Of a DNA stretch of 14,113 bases, positions 1 to 5,307 are shown piece by piece. Source of the DNA: DASTQL01 sp035761805. Its GTDB lineage: Bacteria; Actinomycetota; Actinomycetes; Jiangellales; Jiangellaceae. Every line of letters begins with the position of its first letter. Positions within the stretch are counted from its first letter, which is position 1. The notes under the pieces are model-generated. The model had not been told where the DNA came from, did not search any database, and saw only the letters and a program-made list of their open reading frames with translations. The stretch covers positions 1-14,113 of the forward strand of contig DASTQL010000014.1 in NCBI GenBank assembly GCA_035761805.1, given 5' to 3'. Position numbers and translations under genes: made by a program.

Positions 1-2
1 CT

Positions 3-25
3 CCGGCCTGGGTCACCAGGTCCGG
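3..25 (-). other. Imperfect hairpin downstream of the leader-like ORF
   Basis: The two arms (3-11 and 16-25) pair as CCGGCCTGG with CCAGGTCCGG, with one bulged T at 21 and a 4-nt loop. On the minus-strand transcript it lies about 15 nt after the stop of the short ORF at 41-79. That is the arrangement expected of an attenuator or leader structure, but no U-tract is visible before the window edge. Confidence 0.35.
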
Positions 26-40
26 TGGATCGGTGCAGCC

Positions 41-79
41 CTAGCGGGCAGCCACCTCACTAGTCCCAGAGCTACTCAT
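41..79 (-). CDS. Short leader-like ORF (12 aa, MSSSGTSEVAAR)
   Basis: This minus-strand ORF begins with ATG at 79 and ends with TAG at 43-41. It is preceded by an almost ideal Shine-Dalgarno (AAGGAGGTGG, 97-88), about 11 nt from the ATG, and by a good promoter at 112-140. Its codons (AGT, AGC, TCT, ACT, AGT) are very unlike the G/C-ending codons of the genes around it, which suggests the nucleotide sequence itself, or ribosome pausing, is what is kept. A hairpin follows. I infer a leader peptide for a minus-strand gene beyond the left edge. The alternative is that the plus-strand frame 2-118 (38 codons ending TAA) is the tail of a gene entering from the left; the promoter and SD make that less likely. 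Confidence 0.4.
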   Translation of the reverse strand: MSSSGTSEVAAR

Positions 80-111
80 GCGCTGGACCACCTCCTTCCC
101 GTGTACCGCCG

Positions 112-140
112 ACCCTAAGTGGCGAGGGCCTCCGCGGCAA
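112..140 (-). promoter_or_regulatory. Sigma-A-type promoter reading leftward
   Basis: On the minus strand a -35 box TTGCCG (140-135) is followed by a 17-bp spacer and a -10 box TAGGGT (117-112), matching the actinobacterial TAnnnT consensus. A start near 105 would place the AAGGAGG at 97-91 and the short ORF at 79 in a conventional 5' leader. Sequence-based prediction only. Confidence 0.5.
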
Positions 141-160
141 CGCGTTTGCCCGACCCCGAC

Positions 161-240
161 CGAATGACCACGTTCACCACCCTCGTCGTGGGATCACGAG
201 GCGTCGGGGCCTGGTGATGGCTCCAGCAGCCTGGTGGTGG
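161..240 (+). repeat. Left arm of a long inverted repeat (~80 bp)
   Basis: The reverse complement of 161-240 aligns along its whole length with 845-924, at roughly 80% identity by eye and with at most small offsets. Shared blocks include the sequences around 167-180 (ACCACGTTCA), 195-204 (ACGAGGCGTC) and 230-240 (CCTGGTGGTGG). The arm contains a smaller inverted repeat, CCTCGT/ACGAGG. Read on the plus strand, it encodes an 18-codon frame starting MTTF and ending AW-stop, which the other arm also encodes on the minus strand. Confidence 0.65.
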
Positions 241-280
241 CCCGGGCGGGGCGAGCCCACTGCTGGGTCGGCACCACCTC

Positions 281-440
281 CGTACGGGGATGTGCGGGCG
301 CGCCCCATCGCGTCCGTCCGGGACGGGCAACCGCCTTGCGTACGGCATGTGGGGGCGCCCGATCGAGTCCGTCCGCGACGGGCACCGCCCTCCGTTCGGG
401 GATGTGCGCGCCGGCGGGCACGTATCGGCGGTGGCCGACC
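281..440 (+). repeat. Degenerate ~56-bp tandem repeat, about 2.5 copies
   Basis: Units start at about 281, 339 and 393, each with a CGTACGGGGATGTG-like head. The first two also share a GTCCGTCCG(G/C)GACGGGCA block. Unit length drifts from 58 to 54 bp. No credible protein frame runs through it. It lies inside the 161-924 inverted-repeat segment. Confidence 0.5.
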
Positions 441-724
441 ATCGACCGGATCCCCACCACGGCGCCGTCGCCGTCTTCTCTCTGTCGCCGGGCCTCACGG
501 TCACGATCGAGGAGTTCTCGGACGGCAGACCGGAAATCCACGTGCACGCCGGCGGCCAGGGCTTCAGCGTGGCCCAGACGGCCGACTCCGGGCGTCCAGC
601 CCCGGCTGGTCGCAGCCATCGGCGGGGAGACGGGGGAGGTGCTCGGCGGCCTGGTCGAGCGCGAGGGCGTCGGCCTGAGCAGGACCACGAGGTGGACGTG
701 GCGGCGGTGGCCGACGAGGTCTGA
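431..724 (+). pseudogene. Frameshifted coding-like fragment, unknown protein
   Basis: A frame starting near GTG 431 reads like a genuine small protein up to about 588 (stretches such as FSLSPGLTVTIEEFSDG and EIHVHAGGQGFSVAQ). It then becomes low-complexity Arg/Gly. Sense resumes one frame over at about 590-672 (VQPRLVAAIGGETGEVLGG, LVEREGV), and returns to the first frame for DHEVDVAAVADEV and a TGA at 722-724. Two compensating shifts would give a small acidic protein of about 95 residues. I do not recognise the family. It could be a decayed gene, or an intact gene with two sequencing errors. It sits between the arms of the inverted repeat. Confidence 0.3.
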
Positions 725-794
725 GGCGGCACCGGCCCGCCGACCATCCGGCCATACCCCAGCCGGCCCGTCATGCTGCACCGATCTGCTGGCT

Positions 795-811
795 CCCGGC
801 CCTTGGCCGGG
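795..811. other. Perfect 7-bp stem hairpin
   Basis: CCCGGCC (795-801), loop CTT, GGCCGGG (805-811). No T-tract follows on either strand, so it is a weak terminator candidate at best. It lies just inside the right arm of the long inverted repeat. Confidence 0.3.
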
Positions 812-844
812 ACCGTCCCGCGGCTGCGACCGGGGCCACCCCGG

Positions 845-924
845 CCACCACCAGGCTCCCCGGGTCATCACCAGGCGCGGACGCCTCGTGGTCCCCCCAC
901 GAGGGTGCTGAACGTGGTCATCCG
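845..924 (-). repeat. Right arm of the long inverted repeat
   Basis: This is the inverted counterpart of 161-240. Its outer end overlaps the last codons and stop of the hotdog gene (stop 918-920), so the gene either ends inside the repeat or supplied it. The arm carries a perfect hairpin (884-904). No target-site duplication is evident outside the two arms. Confidence 0.65.
884..904 (-). terminator. Hairpin after the hotdog/udgX operon
   Basis: CCTCGTGG (884-891), loop TCCCC, CCACGAGG (897-904) is a perfect 8-bp stem, 13 nt past the stop of the minus-strand hotdog gene. There is no U-run, as is common for high-GC actinobacterial terminators. The position fits the end of the five-gene minus-strand run. 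Confidence 0.45.
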
Positions 925-1622
925 GGGCCGGGTGGCGCCAGCGCGATCCACGTCGCGTGGGCCCGCCCCAGCTCCCGCTCCCCGCGCCCGTAGACCGTCG
1001 AGGCCGTCCAGCTCTTCCGCCCCTCGACGCCGAGCAGGCGGCCGACGACGATGCAGCGGTCCCCGGCGGCGGGCAGGTCGTGGACCTGGGCCGTCATCCG
1101 GCCGAGCACCATCGGGCGACCGACGATGTCCGCGGTCCAGCCCCCCGGGCAGTCGAGAGCCGCCCAGACGATCTCGGGCCGCCCGGCCAGGTCCGGCGCC
1201 ACGGTCCACGTGCAGGCCGTCCGGCCGTCGTCGAGGCGTCCGGGGAACAACCGCATGCCGTCCCCCGGCTCCCGGTCGGGTCCGCACACGAAGCAGGTCG
1301 GGAAGGGGTGCGTCACGAAGCCCTCGTACGACGCCTCGGCGGCCGCCGCCCGTTCCACGTCCACGGGCGGCACCGCGTCCACGTGGATCCGCGACCGCGC
1401 GGCCTCCGCGACGAGGAGGTTGCCGTGCAGGAGCCGGACGGCCCCGTCGCCGTCGGCCACGATCGCCAGGGGCGTCTCCAGCGGCGGCGGCATCCGCAGC
1501 GTCACGACCGCAGCGGACCCGCCGGCGTCGGCCCCGACCCGCTGCGCGAGGAGTCCGGACACGTAGCCGCCGTTGCCCGACTCCGCCGGTCCGCGGAACC
1601 GGCGCTCCACCACCAGAGTCAT
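918..1622 (-). CDS. Hotdog-fold thioesterase-like protein
   Basis: The 234-residue product starts MTLVVERRFRGP. I chose the ATG at 1622 because it overlaps the udgX stop in a 4-nt ATGA, a standard coupled arrangement; longer starts would run deep into udgX. The length suits a double-hotdog. The C-terminal half carries HPFPTCFVCGPDR followed by GDGMRLFPG, then a stretch containing WAALDCPGGW, which resembles actinobacterial acyl-CoA thioesterase-like proteins. No catalytic residue can be assigned with certainty and the substrate is unknown. There is no signal peptide or membrane segment, so it is probably cytoplasmic. Co-translation with udgX is clear; a functional link to DNA repair is not. 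Confidence 0.7.
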   Translation of the reverse strand: MTLVVERRFRGPAESGNGGYVSGLLAQRVGADAGGSAAVVTLRMPPPLETPLAIVADGDGAVRLLHGNLLVAEAARSRIHVDAVPPVDVERAAAAEASYEGFVTHPFPTCFVCGPDREPGDGMRLFPGRLDDGRTACTWTVAPDLAGRPEIVWAALDCPGGWTADIVGRPMVLGRMTAQVHDLPAAGDRCIVVGRLLGVEGRKSWTASTVYGRGERELGRAHATWIALAPPGPG

Positions 1623-2296
1623 CCGGGGCTCCCCAGGGACAGCGCCGCCGCGACGACCCGCAGGTCGGCAACCAGGGCCCCGTACGCCGCAGTCTCGTCG
1701 TCGGCGCGCAGGACGGCTGACGGGTGGACGGTGACCAGCCACCACGTCGTCCGTCGTGCTGCGGGCTCGGACGCCCCGGAGTAGCGGGTGAGCAGGCGGC
1801 CCCGGTCGCGCATGACGCGGACGGTCGGGCCGAGCAGCGCCCGTACGGCGGTGGCGCCCAGGCACACGACGACGTCCGGGTCCAGCACCGCCAGCTCGGC
1901 GGCGAGCCAGGGCCGGCAGGCCTCGACGTGTACCGCGTCGGGGGTCTGGTGGAGGCGCCGCTTCGGCGTCGGGGTGAAGCGGAAGTGCTTCACCGCGTTG
2001 GTCACGTACGCGTCGACCGGGTCGATCCCGGCGTCAGCCAGGGCGCGGTCGAGCAGCCGCCCGGCCGGGCCGACGAACGGTGCGCCCTGGAGGTCCTCCT
2101 GGTCGCCTGGCTGCTCGCCGACGAGGACCACGCGGGCCAGCGGCGAACCCTTGGAGAACACCGTCTGGGTGGCCGGGCCGTGCAGCTCGCACCCTTCGCA
2201 GCCCGCGGCCGCCTCCCGCAGCGCCGGTATCCCGCCACCAGCGGGCACCCACGCACCCGCCCCGGGCCGCTGCACCGTCCCAGCCGCGTCCGTCAC
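1619..2296 (-). CDS. udgX: UdgX-family uracil-DNA-binding protein
   Basis: The 225-residue product belongs to the family-4-like uracil-DNA glycosylase superfamily. Motif A is GEQPGDQED (60-68), which differs from the GExPG of ordinary family 4. Cys33, Cys36, Cys127 and Cys145 are placed to bind a 4Fe-4S cluster. The UdgX-specific basic loop is present as KRRLH (112-116), and VHPSAVLR (190-197) is the second active-site motif. In characterised mycobacterial UdgX the histidine of the KRRIH loop forms a covalent bond with uracil-containing DNA; His116 is the equivalent here. The GTG start at 2296 is supported by a TACCGT -10 box six bases upstream, suggesting a leaderless mRNA. The downstream hotdog gene overlaps it by 4 nt. 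Confidence 0.88.
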   Translation of the reverse strand: MTDAAGTVQRPGAGAWVPAGGGIPALREAAAGCEGCELHGPATQTVFSKGSPLARVVLVGEQPGDQEDLQGAPFVGPAGRLLDRALADAGIDPVDAYVTNAVKHFRFTPTPKRRLHQTPDAVHVEACRPWLAAELAVLDPDVVVCLGATAVRALLGPTVRVMRDRGRLLTRYSGASEPAARRTTWWLVTVHPSAVLRADDETAAYGALVADLRVVAAALSLGSPG

Positions 2297-2308
2297 GCCG
2301 TGACGGTA
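2291..2308 (-). promoter_or_regulatory. Leaderless udgX promoter with overlapping palindrome
   Basis: TACCGT (2308-2303, minus strand) matches the TAnnnT -10 box and lies 6 nt from the GTG start codon, the spacing of leaderless actinobacterial transcripts. A perfect 15-bp palindrome, CGTCACG-C-CGTGACG (2291-2305), covers the start codon and part of the -10 box, and would be an efficient operator position. No clear -35 box is visible. Confidence 0.4.
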
Positions 2309-2336
2309 GCGCCTCTCTGGCCGACCCGATGGCGGA

Positions 2337-2389
2337 GATCACCGTGTGCCGCATGTCCCGCGCGCCGGGACCTGGGCCACACGGTGATC
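2337..2389. repeat. 53-bp inverted-terminus element, copy A
   Basis: The element begins GATCACCGTGTG (2337-2348) and ends CACACGGTGATC (2378-2389), giving perfect 12-bp inverted ends and a total of 53 bp. A nested inverted repeat, GTCCCG (2355-2360) with CGGGAC (2367-2372), lies inside. It occupies the gap between the RHH gene and udgX, just upstream of the udgX promoter. Confidence 0.85.
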
Positions 2390-2409
2390 ACCGAGCCCCG
2401 TCCCGCGGA

Positions 2410-2703
2410 TCAGTCGTCGGCCCAGACCCGGAGCACGTGAGCCGCGGCCTCCTCAGCGGACCAGCCATAGGCCTCGGCCTTGCGGCGCAACCGCTTGCGC
2501 TCGGTCCTGGTCAGCGTCACCGAGATCTGCACGGGCTCGTCCTTGCCCTTGGCCGCCTTGCCCTTCTTCACCTTGCGGGCGGGGGCAGCCGCCACGCCGT
2601 CAGGGTCGACCGCCAGTGATGAGTGGTGCGGAGAGGCCGGGTGGACGCTGCCGTCCTCGGCCTTGCGCAGGGCCGGTCGAGGTGCTGGGGGCGTACGACT
2701 CAT
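2410..2703 (-). CDS. Small RHH-like partner protein of ParA
   Basis: The ATG at 2703 overlaps the parA stop in ATGA and gives 97 residues; longer frames would enter parA. Residues 1-43 look disordered, 44-55 are a Lys/Ala linker (RKVKKGKAAKGK), and 57-97 (PVQISVTLTRTERKRLRRKA, then EAYGWSAEEAAAHVLRVW) have the strand-helix-helix pattern of a ribbon-helix-helix DNA-binding domain. Small RHH proteins paired with a ParA ATPase (ParG/Omega type) are the centromere-binding half of some partition systems, so this is a plausible ParA partner. The fold is inferred by eye, and no centromere-like array has been demonstrated. Confidence 0.65.
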   Translation of the reverse strand: MSRTPPAPRPALRKAEDGSVHPASPHHSSLAVDPDGVAAAPARKVKKGKAAKGKDEPVQISVTLTRTERKRLRRKAEAYGWSAEEAAAHVLRVWADD

Positions 2704-3500
2704 CGCGACCGCGCTCCCTTCGTCAGCGATCCGTCGGCGGGTCCCACGGCCAGCAGGTGCTCGAGGTACTGGGCGAACACCAGCGCCACCTCGCGGGCGC
2801 CCGGCGTCGGCCACCGCTGCACCGGCACGTACGCGCCCTGGGCCTGGGTGATCGCCGTACGCTCGGGCAGGACGGGGTCGAGCACGAGGTCGCGATACGC
2901 GGCAATGAGCTCGTCGAGCCGGTAGCGGTGCTCACCGGACTGACCCCGGTAGCGGTTGACGACGATCCCGCCCGGGCGCAGCCGGAGGTTGAACCCCCGG
3001 CGTACGACGTCGACGGCGGTGAGCGCCTGCTGGGCGCCGGTGACGGCAAAGAGGGTCGGCTCGGTGACGACCAGCGCGAGGTGGCTGGCCGCGAGGGCGT
3101 TCTTGGTCAGCTCGCCGAGGCTCGGTGGGCAGTCGACGAGGAGGAGGTCGTAGCCCGTGAGCCCGGCCATGCTCGACCGCAGCCGGTGCTCGGCGGACGT
3201 GCCTGCCACCGGGCGGTTGCGGTGCTCCAGGGCGGCCTCGCTGGCCAGGACGTCGACGTAGTCGCCCCAGGCCGTCTCTGCAACGGCGTCCCCCAGCACC
3301 CCCGGCCTGGCGTCGGCCAGCACGTCGTTCGCCGTGAACCGGACGTCGACAGGGTCGAGGACGGTCGTGGCGTTGGCCTGCGGGTCGAGGTCGACGACCA
3401 GCGTCTGAACGCCACGCGCCTTGGCGGCGCCGGCAAGACCCAGCGTGACCGTCGTCTTCCCGACGCCCCCCTTGAGGCTCACCACGCTGACGACGAGCAC
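2700..3500 (-). CDS. parA: ParA/MinD-family ATPase
   Basis: The 266-residue protein has a deviant Walker A KGGVGKTT (10-17) with the signature Lys10, a Walker A' DLDPQAN (37-43) and a Walker B LLLVDCPPS (119-127). This is the full ParA core without an N-terminal HTH, typical of short ParA proteins. The GTG start at 3500 is supported by a TAGGGT -10 box 7 nt upstream. The start lies 21 nt past the photolyase stop. No ParB with a KorB/ParB fold is present; the overlapping RHH-like gene is the likely partner. The chromosomal ParAB-parS locus normally sits near oriC with gidB, which is not seen here, so this is probably an orphan ParA with another cargo. Confidence 0.85.
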   Translation of the reverse strand: MLVVSVVSLKGGVGKTTVTLGLAGAAKARGVQTLVVDLDPQANATTVLDPVDVRFTANDVLADARPGVLGDAVAETAWGDYVDVLASEAALEHRNRPVAGTSAEHRLRSSMAGLTGYDLLLVDCPPSLGELTKNALAASHLALVVTEPTLFAVTGAQQALTAVDVVRRGFNLRLRPGGIVVNRYRGQSGEHRYRLDELIAAYRDLVLDPVLPERTAITQAQGAYVPVQRWPTPGAREVALVFAQYLEHLLAVGPADGSLTKGARSR

Positions 3501-3507
3501 GAGGCGG

Positions 3508-3513
3508 ACCCTA
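3508..3513 (-). promoter_or_regulatory. -10 box for a leaderless parA transcript
   Basis: TAGGGT on the minus strand is followed by 7 nt and the GTG start codon at 3500. It lies in the short photolyase-parA gap, so parA can be transcribed independently of photolyase. No convincing -35 box is seen. Confidence 0.4.
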
Positions 3514-3521
3514 CCTGCCGG

Positions 3522-4886
3522 TCAGCGCCGCACAGCCTCGTGGCGGCGGAGCGCCTCCCCGCGCTCCACTCCGTGGTCGACGATGCGCTCGGTGTAGCCG
3601 TGTGCGTAGCCGTCCGGGTGATCCCACGGCTCGTGTGCGGCGTCGCCGGGGAGATGGCGGAGCTCCCGCACGTACCGGCGGACGTAGTCGCCGTCAGGGT
3701 CGAAGCGGCGGCCCTGGCTGACCGGGTTGAAGACCCGGAAGTACGGAGCGGCGTCCGTGCCCGAACCGGCCGTCCACTGCCAGCCGTGCTGGTTGGACGC
3801 GAGGTCGGCGTCGCGCAGGTGGCGCATGAAGTGCCGGGCCCCGTGCTGCCACTCCACGTGCAGGTCCTTGACCAGGAAGCTCGCGACGACCATGCGTAGC
3901 CGGTTGTGCATCCAGCCCTCGGCGAGCAGCTGCCGCATCCCGGCGTCCACGAACGGGAACCCGGTTCGCCCACGCCGCCAGGCGTCGAACCGTTCGTCCG
4001 GGTCTTCGTAGAGCATCCGCCCGTACTCCGTACGTAGGTAGTCGCGGGCGCTGCCGGGGTTGTGGTGCAGGACGTCGGCGTAGAACTCCCGCCAAGCCAG
4101 CTCCTGGCGGAACGTCCGGGGGCCCTTCCCGCCGCGGCGGGCGAGGTCGGCGAGGAGGGTACGGGGGTGGATCTCGCCCCACTTGAGGTGGTGCGACAGC
4201 TGTGACGTACCGGCCAGGTCGGGACGGTCCCGGCGGTCGGCGTAGCGGTCGAGGCCGTCGTCCCGGAAGGCCCGCCAGCGCTCTCGCGCGGCGCTCTCGC
4301 CGGCGGGTGGCAGCTCCAGGTGGCCGAGGTCCGGCTCGACGTAGAGGTCGTCGCCTTCGCCGCGGGTCGTGGCCCACGTGACGTCGCGTGGCGGGGGAGC
4401 GGGTTCGCGCCACCCGAGCTCGGCCCAGGCGCGGGAGAACGGGGTGAACACGGAGTAGGGCGTCCCCTGCTTGGTGCGGACCCTGCCGGGGTTGACGGCG
4501 TAGGGGCTGCCCGTGCGTACGAGTTCGATGCCCCGATCGGCGAGGACCTGCTCGACGGCCTGGTCACGGCGGGAGCCGTACGGAGCGAAGTCTGCGGACA
4601 CGTGGACGGTCGAGGCGCCGGCCGACCGGGCGGCTCGCAGGACCTCGTCGACGGGGTCGCCCCGTCGTAGGTGGAGGCGGCCGCCCCGCTGCCCGATGTC
4701 CTCGCCGAGGGCCCGAAGGCTCCGGAGGAGGTAGGCCTGCCGGGGAGCGCCGGAGGGACGCCAGAGCGCGGGGTCGAGCACGAAGAGCGGCAGCACACCC
4801 TCGTCCCCCGCGTCCCGGGCCGCGAGCAGCGCGGGGTGGTCGTGCAGGCGTAGGTCGCGGCGGAACCACATGACGCTTCGCGACAC
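3522..4886 (-). CDS. phr: Deoxyribodipyrimidine photolyase, class I
   Basis: The 454-residue flavoprotein should split cyclobutane pyrimidine dimers using blue light. The N-terminus SRSVMWFRRDLRLHDHP is the photolyase/cryptochrome opening. The FAD-binding half has TSQLSHHLKWGEIHPRT, FRQELAWREFYADVL, GWMHNRLRMVVASFLVKD, and the signature NQHGWQWTAGSGTDA followed by FRVFNPVSQGRRFD. I chose the GTG at 4886 because a TAGCCT -10 box lies exactly 7 nt upstream, indicating a leaderless mRNA, and because SRSV restores the usual N-terminal strand; the ATG at 4871 is the alternative. Longer reading frames extend only into repeat DNA. It heads the minus-strand run, close to udgX, another repair gene. 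Confidence 0.92.
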   Translation of the reverse strand: MSRSVMWFRRDLRLHDHPALLAARDAGDEGVLPLFVLDPALWRPSGAPRQAYLLRSLRALGEDIGQRGGRLHLRRGDPVDEVLRAARSAGASTVHVSADFAPYGSRRDQAVEQVLADRGIELVRTGSPYAVNPGRVRTKQGTPYSVFTPFSRAWAELGWREPAPPPRDVTWATTRGEGDDLYVEPDLGHLELPPAGESAARERWRAFRDDGLDRYADRRDRPDLAGTSQLSHHLKWGEIHPRTLLADLARRGGKGPRTFRQELAWREFYADVLHHNPGSARDYLRTEYGRMLYEDPDERFDAWRRGRTGFPFVDAGMRQLLAEGWMHNRLRMVVASFLVKDLHVEWQHGARHFMRHLRDADLASNQHGWQWTAGSGTDAAPYFRVFNPVSQGRRFDPDGDYVRRYVRELRHLPGDAAHEPWDHPDGYAHGYTERIVDHGVERGEALRRHEAVRR

Positions 4887-4893
4887 GATCGCG

Positions 4894-4899
4894 AGGCTA
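4894..4899 (-). promoter_or_regulatory. -10 box for a leaderless photolyase transcript
   Basis: TAGCCT on the minus strand lies 7 nt before the GTG at 4886. No strong -35 box is visible. The nearest repeat half-site (4967-4976) lies about 70 bp upstream. Confidence 0.4.
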
Positions 4900-4966
4900 G
4901 GTGCGGTCGGCGGGTTGTGCACCTCGGCGAGGGGGGCGTGGGGTCGCGTGGTCGGACGATCCGCCA

Positions 4967-5111
4967 CACGGTGATCTCGACCGCCAGCCGCGCTTGATCG
5001 GCGTGGGGTCGAGGTGTCGTTGGGCGGGACCTGGCCCACACGGTGATCTCGGCAGCGGGGACCTGGGCCCCACGGTGATCTCGGCAGCGGGACCTGGGCC
5101 ACACGGTGATC
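4967..5111. repeat. Solo half-sites and ~31-bp tandem units
   Basis: CACGGTGATC occurs at 4967-4976, 5039-5048, 5071-5080 and 5102-5111, all in one orientation. Those at 4967, 5071 and 5102 have no partner 53 bp away. The last three belong to a tandem unit of about 31-32 bp (GACCTGGGCCACACGGTGAT then CTCGGCAGCG). Together with the site at 5175 the spacings are 72, 32, 31 and 73 bp, suggesting expansion of one end of an element by unequal exchange or slippage. Confidence 0.75.
4996..5048. repeat. 53-bp inverted-terminus element, copy B1
   Basis: The left end GATCGGCGTG departs from GATCACCGTG at two bases; the right end is CACACGGTGATC. End-to-end length is 53 bp. It lies in the divergent photolyase/AbiEi-like intergenic region. 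Confidence 0.7.
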
Positions 5112-5131
5112 TCGGCAGCCGGACCGCGCCT

Positions 5132-5184
5132 GATCGGTGTGCGGCCGAGGTCCCGCGCTCGACAAGCACAGTGACACGGTGATC
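5132..5184. repeat. 53-bp inverted-terminus element, copy B2
   Basis: The left end is GATCGGTGTG and the right end CACGGTGATC; the length is again 53 bp. Its left half resembles that of B1 (TGATCGG(T/C)GTG(C/G)GG followed by CGAGGT), so B1 and B2 are probably duplicates of one another. Confidence 0.7.
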
Positions 5185-5307
5185 TCGAGCATTCGAGGTC
5201 GGGTGGGACCGACCGACGTTGGTCCACAGGTTTCCCGGGGATGTTCCCGTCCACAGCCCAAGCTCCCGCTTTGGCGCCCACACGCACCGACGCGGTGGAG
5301 TGCGGCC

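Noticed and set aside
80..100. Resemblance of TGGACCACCTCCTT to the 3' end of 16S rRNA
   Set aside because: No other 16S sequence precedes it; the match is simply the reverse complement of a strong Shine-Dalgarno on the minus strand.
2..118. Plus-strand frame ending TAA that could be the tail of a gene entering from the left
   Set aside because: It is only 38 codons and the same bases carry a well-spaced minus-strand promoter, SD and short ORF. I kept it as an alternative in the leader entry rather than as a feature.
773..1784. Long plus-strand open frames opposite the hotdog and udgX genes
   Set aside because: They are Arg/Pro-rich mirror frames of well-supported minus-strand genes in high-GC DNA.
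4967..5184. CRISPR array
   Set aside because: The repeated core is 10 bp with uneven spacing of 31 and 72 bp, spacers are themselves repeated, and no cas genes are present.
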